The notes below the pieces were generated by a model. It was not told the DNA's origin, searched no databases, and saw only the letters and a program-made list of their open reading frames with translations. A DNA stretch of 64,000 nt from Spodoptera frugiperda (Eukaryota; Arthropoda; Insecta; Lepidoptera; Noctuidae). Shown in pieces: positions 47,966 to 61,290 of the stretch (the stretch's first letter is position 1; the number at the start of each line of letters is the position of its first letter). The stretch lies in assembly GCF_023101765.2 (NCBI RefSeq), contig NC_064214.1, positions 7,012,001 to 7,076,000 of the forward strand, read 5' to 3'. The translations under genes were made by a program, and so were the position numbers.

Positions 47966-49275
47966 AAAACGGTTTTTTACAACCACTCTACCAAAGAGGC
48001 AGTTTACTGTTATTGTTGAGTCGTTTACCAATACCAGATAAGTTTAGAAACGAATACACAACACATGCAAGTTAATTAACTTCTTAAAAGGTAGTTAGTG
48101 GTGACTATCACGTTTGCTGAAAAAGAGGTCATGCATTTAATTCTAGATTACCTACGGTCAAATAATGTTATTCTTCCAATGTTTAGAATAATAACAAACA
48201 TTTTGAAATGGTAGTATATTACACTAATGATTAAAATAACTGAATATTTACTGGAATTAATACATAATTATCTATGTCTGAACGTAATTTCTATGACAGC
48301 TTTCGTAACTAACATTATTATAATAATTAAAATTAATTCAATTATTCATCAAAAGAGAAAAGTTTAAATGATATTTATAGATACATAGCAACCTGATATA
48401 CATGTTCAAATTAATGTAATTACAGTCGAATGCGAATGAGTTACAAGTTATAAATAAATAATTGGTAATACGTGGCTTACGTAAGTTTCCAAGTAAAATG
48501 TTGAATTAACCCGTAAATATCAATGTCGGTGGGAACTGGTATTACTTAACTCCTACTCAATTATGTAACGACTGGAGATATTGATCTGTGTGTATGTTAG
48601 TATGAATACAGCATGTAATAAAATACCCATATACATCAAGAAGCACTGAAGAATACAGGTTGAATAGAATCTCTACACAAAGTTTCAGCTTAAAATACGT
48701 TTAAAAAAATTGATACCAAACACTTAGTGTCACACGGTTCTTGATTTTATAAATTAATCACACAAATATGTCACAACACTACAGGGGGTCACTCGCTAAT
48801 CACGAAACATTTTTTCTGTAAATCTCATCGCCTAGTACCTATTTACCTAATTTTAATTTGCATAAAAAATATTAGAAAAATTCATAACTTGGTACCGAAA
48901 ACGTGAGAAAAGTCAATTTCATTTTTTTTTCTTATTTCTAGTGTTTTGGGTCAGGTTACCAAGACCCACCACAGACACCACATGTTCTGTGATAGACAAA
49001 GAAAACTATATTAAATCAATACACTTGACATTTTGGGAATAAAATAAATCCTAGCATATAATAACCATTTAGTTATTAACGTATGTTAGAGAATAATATA
49101 ATACTATGCATAATATAACATACATGAATAACAACTTTGAGCTCCCGTCGTGTGTGAAAGTCGACGAGAGAGACATTACGATAGCATACACCGTTTGAAT
49201 AGAAACTAGAATCCAATATAATAACAATATATCGGTTTAGATGTATAACATAATGAAGGTGGAACTACAACACAA
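47966..49275. other. Gene-free stretch
   Basis: Strongly AT-rich; nothing identified. Confidence 0.5.
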
Positions 49276-49288
49276 ATATATATATATA
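49276..49288. repeat. (AT)n microsatellite
   Basis: Short alternating AT run. Confidence 0.8.
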
Positions 49289-49319
49289 ATCGGAATATAT
49301 AAAAGCATTACATACGTGG

Positions 49320-49400
49320 TTGACAGGCGTTGTATCGATAGACGCGGATTCGATCCCGGGCCGCACCTGTGTCGAGACGTGACTATTTGAAATTAGCTCG
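49320..49400 (+). mobile_element. Possible tRNA-derived SINE head
   Basis: Contains a B-box-like 'GATTCGATCCCGGGCCGCAC' in a tRNA-like context, resembling the family 4 head at 57204 (GGTTCGATTCCCGGG). The downstream body is absent, so this is weak. Confidence 0.35.
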
Positions 49401-49596
49401 AGTAAGGGAGAGTTCACATAACATCGTTATGTACTTTGTTTGGAGTGCTTTCAGTTTATATGTTTGCGGGAACAACTCAGGAAGAAATGCCAAGTTTCAA
49501 GTGAGTTTAACTTGAGAGGTGCTGCTGTGCTGTTGTGGCTTGATAAATGTAAAATATAAAATATGTATGGTAGCCGCGTACGCTTAATTTTAATCT

Positions 49597-49840
49597 TTTT
49601 TTTTTAATTTAATGGATCGACGTTTGGCCGCTATCTCGCCTGATGGTAAGTGATGATGCGGCCTACGATGGAGCACGTCTGCCCATAAGCAACCTATTCG
49701 CTCGGGCTTTGAAGACACCCAGGTTATACACATCAGGAAACACAGACTCCGGCAAGGAGTTCCACTCCCTAGCAGTTCGCACAAGGAAGCTTGAATCTAG
49801 ATTCAAAGGCAAATATTTCCAACTAAATTGAACTTTATTA
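49597..49840 (-). mobile_element. Non-LTR retrotransposon (LINE) 3' end with RT C-terminus
   Basis: On minus, the frame ends in SFLVRTAREWNSLPESVFPD, then YNLGVFKARANRLLMGRRAPS and a stop at about 49663. This R..REWNSLP...VFP...YNL..FK pattern is the C-terminal tail of reverse transcriptase in Jockey/CR1-like LINEs. A short 3' UTR ('ACTTACCATCAGGCGAGATA') follows, then a poly(A) tail seen on plus as T10 at 49596-49605. The element is truncated upstream of this tail, so it has no catalytic domain. A second, shorter copy is at 30570-30705. Confidence 0.85.
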
Positions 49841-50230
49841 GAGACATATTTTAAAGTAAAACAAAGGGTCATTCATAAGCTATATATATAAGAAGTACAT
49901 CTCATACAAGACGTCTGTTCACAAGATTTATGTTTACAACACCTGGTGCGAGCATAAAGTCCGACTGTGTAACTATGGAACAACGAAATATAAAATACAT
50001 TGTACTGTGGAGTCATCCTTACACTTTTATTTCTATACTGCTTCGGGATATTTCACATTTTTCATACTTTCAATTGTTAATTAATGATTTCCCGACACTC
50101 GATATAGTTTCTATTTGAAGTTTGTTTTATATGGTTCGTTAAAATATATTTACGTAATTGATGAGTAACTAACTCGTTTTAAGTTTTTGGTTAGATTACT
50201 ATTTTTCCCTAACTAGACATTGTCATCATG
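49841..50230. other. Short gene-free interval
   Basis: AT-rich; a 62-codon frame at 49930-50118 is unremarkable. Confidence 0.5.
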
Positions 50231-50350
50231 AGCTGCGGACTACCTAGCGGGTTTACCGGGGCTCCGACTCGGGGTGGTTTTTAGTAAGAGTCTGACACTT
50301 CCTTTCGCCCAAGGCGTGAGAAGTAATTGGTTAATTTCCACACCACACTC
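50231..50350 (+). mobile_element. Noctuid-type SINE, copy 3 (5'-truncated)
   Basis: Starts within 'GCTGCGGACTACCTAGCGGG', continues 'GGGGCTCCGACTCGGGGTGG', 'TTTTTAGTAAGAG', 'AAGGCGTGAGAAG' and ends near 'CTCAAAAAATA'. The head present in copies 1 and 2 is missing. Confidence 0.8.
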
Positions 50351-53300
50351 AAAAAATACATCGTCATCATGAAAAAACGTTTATTTATCGTATTGTTTTT
50401 GTGTTACTGTATTTAAGATTAAGAAAATACAGTTACAAAGGAATGTTTAAAAAACCATTTAGTTTTGCCTCTCAAAACGACATTTAGCCAGAATTTTCAA
50501 ATGACAATCTAATTATGTTTATAGCAGAACAAGCCAAATTACGGCCAATGATGTTCTACAACGTTATTTCCAATAACTGGTTTCTATTGACCTAATGCTA
50601 GTTTCCTGATTGGCTGCAATATTAGCGATTTATTGGCGAACGTGCTCGTTCTGAAAGCTAATCAAAAACAGATTATAATGTTTCAATATGGCCGAACTGC
50701 AGCGCCGCAATATACCACTGATATTATTTTAATACACTGTGTACGTAAGACACGGCGCAGATTTGCGATTGCGTTTTTTTTGTAGTCGCCTAATAAAAAT
50801 AGTCGAGCCTATGACATCACGTATAAAACAATAGAATCCTTATTAAATGAGTACACATGACAATTTCATGTCCGCTACTTTGTAATTCGTATAAAAGCTA
50901 AACATAAATATTCATGTCTGAATAAATCCTATGAGCGTCGGTCGGTCAATCGCTCCGATATATTTTATTCATGAAATTATTTCAGCTCACAGTCAATCTA
51001 TTGTGTCGATGTACCCCATGTTCGTTATTTACTTTAGAAGGGTGCTCACCTAATATATTATGTAGCGATTGTTCGTTTTGACGTATTGTTATTTCATCGG
51101 TGGAAGTAAATTAAACGTTTGTTTACTAAAATTTGGAATTTATCAATATCCAGTACGCTGATGGCGATCGGTATGTTGTTATGCTTCATAACATGATACC
51201 AACAAATAAATACACATATTGCTTGAAGAAAATTAATTTCTAAGTAGCACAGTATTAGCGATTATAACTTATGTGTTGGTTGAATTCTATTCAAATTAAA
51301 TTTCCATGAAATATCGTAATACTATTTTAGTAGCGTCTCTCGTGGACCATTTTCCAAGAAAACATTTCACTAGGTACTCTAATTTAAACGGACTGCAATC
51401 TCCCCCGCCGTATCTGTGTGCTGTACCTTACTAAGTGTATACAGAGCAGCGCAATCTGCGCTAAATGCCGCTTTAAGCGCTTTGCCCGTCGCCTGTCGCC
51501 GGCGCCCAAGACATTACGGCATAGTGTGTGTTGAGAGGAGCCGTCGGATACCAGCGGCTAGCCTATCACTTGCTTTAGACGTCATTAGAAAGGATAAAAG
51601 GATTATACACAGAGGAGAGAGCGAGACAGAACATCTATTTACAAAATATCAGGTTTGAATTTTCAATGGTGGGAGATTGATGAAACTAAGATTTGTGAGG
51701 GATTGTCTATCTGACAAGCGTGATGTATTATTTGTTTCTTGGTGTGGATTGAAGATTGATTATAACAGAATCAGTTTCGACGGTCATGATTGCATCAGCA
51801 ATAGTAATATTCATCAACTCGCTGCTGGATTATGTTTAACTTTATCAAACAGTTGTTCATTCGCTAGCAAACAGATTCAGAATGATTTTCACTGGAAATT
51901 CACACAAAATCATGTTCATAGCGAACTGATATGATGTAAGTTCCCAGAAACATGTAATTAACCCGTCACTGACATTTGTCAGGTCCGCTATGTAATAAAA
52001 ACGAACGTTGAACATGAAACTGGTTCACGCTGAATGCTACAAAATTAATAATATCTGCTTCCATGACGAGTTCCAAAAAGGCTTTATGCGCATCTGAAGA
52101 TAATCTTAGATATTGACATTTGGCTAAAACAATAGCGACGTTCCTTCTCTGTCTGACGAGGGTAAAACGGAGTCTCCATTAAAAGTTATATTAGTGACAA
52201 ATTTCAAATGGACTTTGGATATTATTCCGCTTATCTCAATGGTTGTTTGATCTCAACTATAGAATTTCCCCATGGACAAAGAAGTCTTTATGAAAATTAG
52301 CTTTAGATGTCAAGAATTTGATTCACTCCACCATGTATATCTACATAAAACTGTATGTATATGTACCCGCACAACGCTACCCACATTTCACTCAACGTCG
52401 ATACTGGATTAGATAAATACGGCGATGCTTTTAAAAGGCACCAATATTTTGTGTAAACAAACAAAATATCATCGCACACAAACATGTCTCCGTGTCAGCC
52501 GCGCTCTCGCGTGCACAATTATTTTGACAGATAGTGTAAACAGACTCGCAATGCACGCCATTTGTAAAGTTTCCTTCCGAGCGAACCGGCAGCGGCAGTA
52601 CACTGCCGTGCAAAAAATATACGCATTTGCATATTTATTATGGCAAACTCATAAGATTTCCTTGAAGAGCACCGTGGGAATTTATGCTTGTTAAAGTATT
52701 TCGCTGTGCTTTGCTTTCGACATTTTTTAACTCAACCAGCGAGCTTGCATGGAGTATTGTGAATGTGGATAAAGTGAAAGAAATATCTGCATTTGGCGTT
52801 CCATTGTGTTTGTAGAAATATATTCTTACACTATGGCAGGCAAGCCTTTATACTTTTAACAACTTTTTTCTCCCGTAAATGTATTTGCGAGTTTATTTCG
52901 TTTTATATAGAAGTACGTCGATCGTGACTTGCGAGTGTTGTATGTAGACATGTAGGAGCTCCTCGCTAAATATGTGTGTAGCTTACATAAAAGATATTGT
53001 ACGCTGTATCGACATCTCATCTCGAATCAATAAGATACACTCAGTCATAGCTTCTGCTGAGTCAGGACCTGGTGTTGCCAAGTACAACAATATTTTAGAT
53101 GAAAATATTACCTAATATAACAATAGAATTATTATTTTAAAACTAATAAAGTTTCGACGAAGGGTACTAAAAGGGTTGGTACTTATATTTTTGGTAAATT
53201 AATACAACCACAGTGTGCTTATTGTCGGCCACAAGTCTTAATGCCGTTCTAAGTATCTGTTACATAATTAATTTGTGGACTGTAGACAAAATTACTTTTA

Positions 53301-54535
53301 TTTTACTTTAGTATACGCAGACCGGCCTCTATTTCAATACAACATATTTTTCTGCTACAGTCCCGGAAATATTGTAAGGGTTGCACATTTCGACTGGATT
53401 GACCTTTACTGACTCGAAAAAGTACGATTTTTTATGATTCCAGTGTGTGGCAACACTGTACCGCAAACGTCTAACCCTCTCATATCTTGCGGGACTTTAG
53501 TACCGTCGCGCCGCACATTTGTGTCATCCATCGCTGACGAATGCTTTCGCGTCAAATTGTTCCCGGGATAAAAATGTACCACGTTAGCATGTGAGGGTTG
53601 ATATCGTAAATCTATGCCACTATTGATGCTGCTCAGTTATTCATGTATCTGTGAACTGGAACACGAAATGATTGTATTGTTATTTCTACCGACAATAACT
53701 TCAATTTTGTATAGTGTTCCGCTGTCGATTGACATGTCGATACATCATGAGTATCGTGACTTGAGCTTGAGACTTCTCTTGTACATTTTTGTTAGGTTCA
53801 ATTGCAGTGAGGTCCAAACAAATACCTATGTGTATTGTTATAGGTCCACCTATTGTGACACCAAGTTTAACTAATAATGTAGTATGACATCATTGAATCA
53901 TGAAGAGCAGGATGATAATACGCTGAATAAGGTGCCAACTAATCGAATCTTGATAAGACTACTACAACTAAAAATCGATAAAATAATTACAATTAATTAC
54001 TAAAGGATTTGAAGAACGATTTTTTGAGGATCGCGCACGGAATTTTGTTGTTTTGTTATTGTGATAAAAATAAAACTAATGAGTTTACAAAAAAGTTTCT
54101 TACGGAAAGTTGTTTGTAATTATGAGTACAATCTCGTGTTTAAATATCGTTCACTAATTATCAGTCACCCTATACGTACATCCAATACTATACAACAATT
54201 TTGCAAAAATACTAACGATGTTTTACAAGAGTTTTGCCAACAGACTCGTGGCATCAAAGAAACAAATAAGAGAGATCTACATGAGACACACGTTTGGTCA
54301 ATTCTTTGTTCAACGTTCGTTTAGGCACGTTTACTTCGAAACACGAATAAAACTAGATTGAATAAAGGCAGCCTCAAGGGCGAATACTTGGATGTACAAC
54401 AGTCGGTAGGAGTATGTAGACACGTGTAGTTGCGTGTACGTTTGGTTACATGCTAGATATATTGTTTTTACTATTGAAACTAGACTATCAAAAACCTCAC
54501 AGAAAACCGACGAGAAACAACGCTTGGATTGTGTT
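50351..54535. other. Gene-free stretch with GC-richer patches
   Basis: A patch at 51410-51600 is open for 80 codons on plus (GTG start) without recognisable features. A CGGCAGT-AC-ACTGCCG hairpin lies at 52593-52608, followed by an octamer-like ATTTGCAT at about 52625. A patch at 53440-53600 is unassigned. No gene supported. Confidence 0.45.
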
Positions 54536-54727
54536 TTATTGTGTAAGTGAGGTTACCGGAGGTCCAATTACCCCTTCCCGATCGGAGGATTCCCCAAGAA
54601 CCCTTATATTCCTAACCCCCAAAAGGTCGGTAACACCTCTGGTGTTTCGGGTGTCCAGGGGCGGCGGCAATTGCTTTACCATCAGGTGATCCGTTTCCTC
54701 GTTTGCTGGCTTATGCCAAAAAAAAAA
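54536..54727 (+). mobile_element. Poly-A-tailed retroelement 3' end (plus strand)
   Basis: Carries 'GAGGTTACCGGAGGTCCAAT', 'CCCAAAAGGTCGGTAACACC', 'TCTGGTGTTTCGGGTGTCC', 'GCTTTACCATCAGGTGATCC', then a ten-base A run at 54718-54727. Same family as 15235-15532, opposite orientation, and 5'-truncated. Confidence 0.75.
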
Positions 54728-55277
54728 CAAATTATTGGAAAAAATATAATCCAAAAATGAACAGTACATTTTATAAACAATAATGTGCTCGGTCATAATT
54801 TACTGTCTGTTGTTGATTAAACAAGACCAGAAGCCCAGATTCAATGAATAAAACAAAACTTAACACATGCAATGCATGCGATCAAATAAATAATTAAATG
54901 AAACGAATTCATCGAATGCTTTACAAGAGAATGTTAAAAAGTTGTACATTTAATACAATGTAACAATTAATTAACAGCCAGTAGAGTTCTTTAGTTTTTA
55001 TTTAATAAATTTGATACTTTTCAGATCAACCATTTTAGTAAACATGGCTCAGATTTCATGGTTCGTTGCTGATTACCCTATATTTTATTTATAACATAAA
55101 CTTTTAAACTACAGTTGTAATATCTACCAGCCTCCTTATGAAAAACTGTTCTACTCAGAACGTGAATAAAAAGACGAAAATAGTACACAGTAGCTATTCG
55201 CGATACACGGCTGTATCTCATTAAGTTTCACAAAGAAGTAAGCACATTACACACGTACAACAAAAACCAGTAGCTTA
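54728..55277. other. Gene-free interval
   Basis: AT-rich; nothing identified. Confidence 0.5.
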
Positions 55278-55337
55278 CAGTCGGTAGCCGAAGGTTACAG
55301 TCGGTAGCAGTCGGTAGCAGTAGGTAGCAGTCGGTAG
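55278..55337 (+). repeat. 10-bp minisatellite (CAGTCGGTAG)n
   Basis: Four uninterrupted units at 55298-55337 (the third is CAGTAGGTAG), plus one more unit at 55278-55287 separated by a ten-base gap unit. Degenerate at the edges. Confidence 0.85.
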
Positions 55338-55820
55338 TAATGTAAAGAACCGCTCGCTGCAGCCGTCGAATGTGAACGCAACCATTAACTTGAACGGTAC
55401 GTACTTGTGTTTCTTATGAGACCACCGACGCCGCTTCTGGATACATGTAGCTTGGTGATAAGCGGAGCGGTTGCTTAAGCGGTAGCGATTTTACGAATAA
55501 CTCTTTTTATAGAGAAGATTTTAAAAGGTAAAATAGTAAAAGGTAACAGAAAATATTATCTATTATTTATTTGATGTACGTATTTGGAAAATAGTCATTT
55601 TATTGGCTGTAAAAATAAAGTAAATCTGACGACGTAGTAGTATAATAATTAGATATAGCTGTCTCCGCTACCGAGAGTAGTTAAAATATAGAACATCTAT
55701 TCTACTTGACAACTTAATATTCAAGTTATGAGCACATCACTCACCGCCGTGTCCCATCCCTAAGCCCCTCACCTCGTCCGTATAAATGTTCACTTTTTTA
55801 CCACAACACTACACGGTACG
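55338..55820. other. Gene-free interval
   Basis: AT-rich to mixed; a GC-richer patch at 55350-55490. Nothing identified. Confidence 0.5.
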
Positions 55821-55921
55821 TATACAGCGTGTTCTATCTACTTCATACATAATATACAGGCTGTTCTATCAACACTATACAGGGTGTGCTATTCATGCTA
55901 TACAGGATGTTGTATCTACGC
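55821..55921 (+). repeat. 23-bp tandem array with TATACAGG starts
   Basis: Three adjacent 23-bp units (55853, 55876, 55899) start TATACAGG and read (C/G/A)TGT(T/G)(C/G)TAT; a related 32-bp first unit begins at 55821 with TATACAGC. The start equals the TIR of the element at 30083-30216. Confidence 0.8.
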
Positions 55922-57202
55922 CGCTTATATTTGCAGTCGCTAATGCAATTCTGCAACGGACGCTATTTGCGTCGAAAATTGCTTCCGATATTTACTTAAA
56001 GTCAGCCCATAATAGAGAAAGTAGATTTTCAGTTTAAAACACTAGCTTGAAAATGGTTAATGTATTTTTTTGTAATTACAGTAGTGTAGATACACGTGTT
56101 CGAAAGGTAATGGGCTGGCTTTTGTCAATATTGATTGTATCAGTCTAGACTATTGTTGTTTCAGTGCTCGAGTACAGGTTATTTCTTTTCAAAAAATACT
56201 TTAATAGTACCGGTGGGCGGAAAGCTGACTGAAGCTGAATCTCTATACGAGACATTTTATTTAAAAAATGTATCTTATATTTTCACAGTAAGCCGCAATC
56301 AGCGAAAAATAATTAAACCTCAATTATTATAAAACCGTTTAATTGAAAATATCATATACAAAGGTATCCGAAATCAACACAGAATCCGGAAAACTTATCA
56401 TTTTAAACACACTCACAAATGAATACGTAAATAAGTTAACTACCTTGTAAATAAAACGTAATTATTTACTCGCATCCAACAATTCTCTCATATAAACACG
56501 GCCGTAATAAACTTTAAATTATTTAAAACATCTCCTCGGCAAAATGTATGAATCACACGTTCGCGGTACCGTTCAACTTTTAAAATATAAATCATGCTTT
56601 ATATGACAAATTAAAAGCGGACCGTACTTAAAAATGAAGGAGCTCCACCGACCTTGAAATCACAACTTTATACACAACGTGATAAAGCACATTTTCTTTT
56701 ATCTTAATAGTTCCTGTAAGATTGCTGACAAAGTAATTGGATGCAGTTTTATAGAACCTTAAGTATAGCCAGATAAGGATGTAATTCGCGTGACTGAGTA
56801 TCAGAATTAATGTTGTAAAGAAATTCGCTGCGTTTTCTTTTGAATGTCACAATAATTATGACAAGTGACGTCTGGTGCGGTCTGAGAGCCTGAAGTCAAT
56901 TTTATAGCGGAATCATTTGTTTAATTTGAAAAAGTTTCAATATTTAAATGGAGTTTCGCAAAATGTACAGTGAAATGTTTTGAAATGTTCAGCTCGTGCA
57001 TTTTGACAGTTTTATTGGAGGGAGCTAATGAAATAGAAGTTATCGCGGCATTGAGGCGGTTTATGCGGCCACTATATAAATGTACTTAATTTATTATTGT
57101 GGTATGATGTTAGTGATTATAACTTAGGTAATATGTTTACTTCTTTTATTTGTTTTATACTTAACCTAAGTTTCAGTATTATACACGATGATAAGTAATT
57201 AT
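55922..57202. other. Gene-free stretch
   Basis: AT-rich; a 65-codon frame at 56135-56332 is unremarkable. Confidence 0.5.
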
Positions 57203-57426
57203 AGGTTCGATTCCCGGGTCGGGCAAAGTATTAACTTTATTAGGATTTTCGAAAATTTCTCAGTAGTCGCATGGAGTCTGGAACTGTGCCCGGCATATGG
57301 CAATAGGCTCATCCCCTATTACATGGGACTTATAACACAAATGGTGAAAAGCACATTGTACAGTGGCATTACGTACCTACCGTAATGTTCACCTATGCCT
57401 ACCCCTTCGGGAATAAAATGTGTAAA
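57203..57426 (+). mobile_element. SINE (family 4), B-box retained
   Basis: Begins at the Pol III B box GGTTCGATTCC (57204-57214), continues 'AAATTTCTCAGTAGTCGCAT', 'CCCGGCATATGGCAATAGGC', 'CACAAATGGTGAAAAGCACA' and 'CTACCCCTTCGGG'. The A-box half of the head is missing. Inverted relative is at 47760-47965. Confidence 0.75.
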
Positions 57427-59089
57427 TAGAAATAAATAATAAGCACATATGGTAATTACAAACATTCGATACTCTCAAATGGAGTACAATAATTGGTATA
57501 ATATTATCGATGTAGCCAATTCAGAGCAATCTAGATAGAATCGAAACACGGTTAAACATAGACCTGTATAATTCTGAGTAATCTGGCAATATTAATAGAT
57601 GTTGAATGCTAATACAATATTAAGTTAGATACTCCAATATTTATGAGGTATCTAGGTTTGCTAATAAATCGTCTGACATCAGGTTAGAGATAAACGGTCG
57701 GGATCTAGTTTTGTGACTGTAACTAGGTCTGTTTAAGGTAAATACTAGACTAGAGTAGGTATATAAGCTAAGATAGATGATACAACAACATGATGTGGTA
57801 CGCTGGTTTACAGATGTAAGGCTGTATATTGGAGGTATGTACATGTCATGTTATTTGTAAATAATATAGTGAGATTAAGATTTGTAATCGGTGTATTGAT
57901 TGCGTGTTATCATCAGCTTCACCGCCGATTACTAAGATTTATCTAATTGCTACCATGCTATATAAAAATAAATGACATTTGTTTTCTTTGAAATTTTTCT
58001 TAAATGTTTTGATATGAAGCACTCTAACTATGTACTACATAATCGTTATATTTGTAGTATATTTTAAAGTTTTATTGTCAGCCGAAAGATGTTCACTCCA
58101 AGACTAAGGCCTCCCCTTAGTTAGTATTCTGTGTCTTAGTCCTACACATTATAGTAACACTACATTGAATTTAAAATACATATACCACGAACAACACACA
58201 AATAAGTGTAGAATGTAGGTAAAGAAAGCAAATAGAACACCCCGACATCCCTAGTAAAGATAAATCGTTCGAAAAAGGGTTAAAAAGTCAAACTGGATCG
58301 GTGATCCAGAGCGTGGCGCAAAAATGGGTCGCTGGCTTTAAAGCGCTGGCCTTTGCAAACAAACCCTGCGCACTGACGATGATGGATCGCCGCGCAATGA
58401 CAGCTTTACTACGACTTTCTTTGTTTGATCCATCGCCAATTAGGTAACATTGATTGAATTGTATACTTACACTGTAGCTCGCATATGTGGCTGCTGATTA
58501 CACAATTTGTGGTTGATTTCAAATAAACCAGTCACGATATGTCATACTTATATGTAGATTAAACTTAGGAGCCTACGAAAGCAATAGCTCTGAATGGTAT
58601 ATAATTAAAATAACTTCGATTTGGGTTTTGTGAAAGAGAAAATAGACAGCCCAAACATCAACAAGGGAGTTATAAATTAATATGTGTAACAAAACAAGCT
58701 CGTTTAAGAGCAAATATTTATCTTACACATTGTATAATGGGGGAACTTTAACAAAAAACATATAAACATTAACAAGCAATACTCTTCATCCGCTGTTCAA
58801 TCAAAAAGATAAGATAGCAAACATTTACTCAGGAAGCTTCCTCTCATTTCCTAATTAATCCATATTAATTATCGTTAATGAATAATTAACATAGTAGCTG
58901 ATTACTTAACGGATCTATTTAATCACGCTGATGTTTTGACAGCAAATCAAATATTTGCACACAGCCGAACATTATTTGTATTATTTTAACTAGTTTAATA
59001 TAATTCCGAGAATACTGTATTACACAAGAAGTAGTAATTTAAGATTAATATTTGACTTGTATATAAATAGGTACTTAGTACAATCAAGA
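57427..59089. other. Gene-free stretch
   Basis: A GC-richer patch at 58290-58440 includes the palindrome CTGGATC-GGT-GATCCAG. No gene or repeat identified. Confidence 0.45.
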
Positions 59090-59352
59090 GATCGAGGTGG
59101 TCCAGGGGTTTAAGACGCTTCTCGCATGAGGAGGTTCAAAACCACGACAAGTACCAATGTGGCTAATATTTTTCCACTGACTGGTGAAGGAAAACATCAT
59201 GAGAAAACCTAGGCTTATAATTTCTGATTTCTAATTATAAGTTTGAAATCGCTAATCTGCATTGAGCAAGCGTGGTGATTAATGCTCAAACACAATCCGT
59301 GTGAAGATGCCTTTGGTCAGCAATGGCCACTTATAGGCTGTTGATGATAATC
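59090..59352 (+). mobile_element. tRNA-derived SINE (family 3), full-length form
   Basis: The head has an A-box match TGGTCCAGGGG (59098-59108) and a degenerate B box GGTTCAAAACC (59133-59143) at tRNA-like spacing. The body has 'CCACTGACTGGTGAAGGAAA', 'GCATTGAGCAAGCGTGGTGA', 'TTTGGTCAGCAATGGCCACT', and it ends in TTGATGATAA. The 33147-33244 copy is a deleted relative. Confidence 0.85.
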
Positions 59353-61104
59353 CCATAATCGCCGACGGTTAACTTGTACCAATTATATAACCTGACCGAC
59401 ATTGCCTAGGTGTTAGTTAGCATTTAGGTAGTTTAAGCCTTTGTGTATGTGATATTCGTGTTGAACATAACTACATCATCACAGTTTGTACCTCACAGGC
59501 CTTTAACAGACGGGAATATCTATGTAATATAACATATCTAAATTAAATTAAACAATTTGCGTTTTTTTTATCAGTTACCTATACTTTACCAAACTGAAAG
59601 TTCTCCCATGAAACATTTAACATACAACGTGTATTTAGATACTCTTATTGAAATGTAAACATATTCTCAGATCATTCAAATAATGTATTAGTTTCGTCAT
59701 TTTTATTGTTGCTTCAACGATTCCATAGAACGAGACAGTCACAACTGAAACACAATTACGAAATATAAAGCAATCTACTCTACTATACCTACCTATATAC
59801 GTACGTAGGAAGGTACATACCTACAGTCGCTCCTGACATTAATCCCTCAGTCACCTTTTAGGGCACCCACAAAAAAGTGAGGCGACCTGCCCTTTACGGG
59901 TCACACAAACATAGACCTAATAAAGAGAATGATAAGGTCTTCCAATGTTTTGCCTTACAAAAATAGGCTCGTTTTATAAGTGCCACTGTGCCTCTAATGG
60001 CACTCCACTGGCTTTCCAGTTTTCACACCTGGCGACATTTGCAATTTATTTAATAATGGTGTCTTATTTTTGAAGATTGTTGTGTGTGTTGTGTACGTGG
60101 TATGAATATTGTCAGTGTGTGTGATTGTGTTAGTGACGTGATTCGTGATTAGGTGAAATAAAGTATTGGGTGAGTGTTAGTACACTCTAATTAATTGATT
60201 TTAATTGTTATTTATGCTCGAAATAGCTTTGATTGGTATATCATTGGAAATTACTGATTACTGCGTCATTTGACGAAGGCACGCAACCAAGAAATGGCAA
60301 TAGGCAGCCTATAATTGACGAATCTTGCGCCTTGCTTGGAAACTATGAACACTGTCGAACGAAGCGGCAACGACAATTTCGCCTATAGTCTAGTTATAGG
60401 TTATATTATGTACTTGTTAAATAATTTGTCGTGGTCAACAGACCTACTTAATACTAATAAATACTTTTAGTGAACAAAATACGAGTAGTTCGTTTTTTTA
60501 ACGTCCGTAGCTGATTTTCTTATAGGCAACACTGAATTTGGCAAACGTCCTGAAAGGCGCTGTAATGTGCTAACGTTTTTGTCCATTGACGAAGGTACGG
60601 CGTGATGAGGGAGAGTTTACAAAGCGCTACGTGGAAGGAATTCTTCTAAGAACACCCTATTATTTCTATTATCTTTTTTTGTAGTAAACGCTTTTGGTAT
60701 TTAGTTTTGGCTTTTTTCGATGATGTTTTTATTTATTGAGCAGAAAGAGCAACGGGTTTTGTGTTCCGATAGATAGAGTAAATTAATATTGACATATATT
60801 TTCTATTTCTACTGTTAATCTTATTTTCAGAGAAATGTGAAAACTGTTCACATCTATTTTGAGTATTTTAATATTTTATTGTAACAGATTTATCTCTGTA
60901 AAATGCATTTTTTAAAGTAGCGCCTCGGTGTCAAGGTTTATTAAATACGTGTCAAAATGTGAATATTTATTCTGTCGGCAGACACGATGTTAATGAGAAA
61001 ATATAAAAATTGGGAAAACTGCAAGTATTTTCGACGCGAGACCGTTTTTTACATAATGTACTTACTGTAATTAAAGTAACGGTAACAGTAACATATTATT
61101 ATTT
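59353..61104. other. Gene-free stretch
   Basis: No gene or repeat identified. 'TTGACGAAGG(C/T)AC' occurs twice, near 60272 and 60588, without further similarity. Confidence 0.45.
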
Positions 61105-61290
61105 TACTAATATTATAAATGCGAAACTTTTTGAGTTTGTGTGTAGTGTTTATGTTTGTTACTCAACCACGTCAAAACAGCTAAAAAGATCAGGCGAAAT
61201 GTGGACTAGGGGTAGATTATGGTTTGGAATACACATAGGCTATTTTTTATCCCACGGAAACATGAGACGAAGCTGTAGGTAGAAGCTAGT
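61105..61290 (+). mobile_element. Helitron-like non-autonomous element
   Basis: Starts 'ACTAATATTATAAATGCGAAA', continues 'TTACTCAACCACGTCAAAAC', 'ACACATAGGCTATTTTTTAT', 'CCCACGGAAACATGAGACGA' and ends 'GGTAGAAGCTAGT'. I recognise this as a very common lepidopteran repeat. The CTAG terminus is compatible with a Helitron. The frame across it is incidental. Confidence 0.65.

Noticed and set aside
55821..55921. CRISPR-like array
   Set aside because: Units are contiguous without spacers and the genome is eukaryotic.
57204..57214. True tRNA gene at the B box
   Set aside because: The A-box half is missing and the body matches a repeat at 47760-47965.
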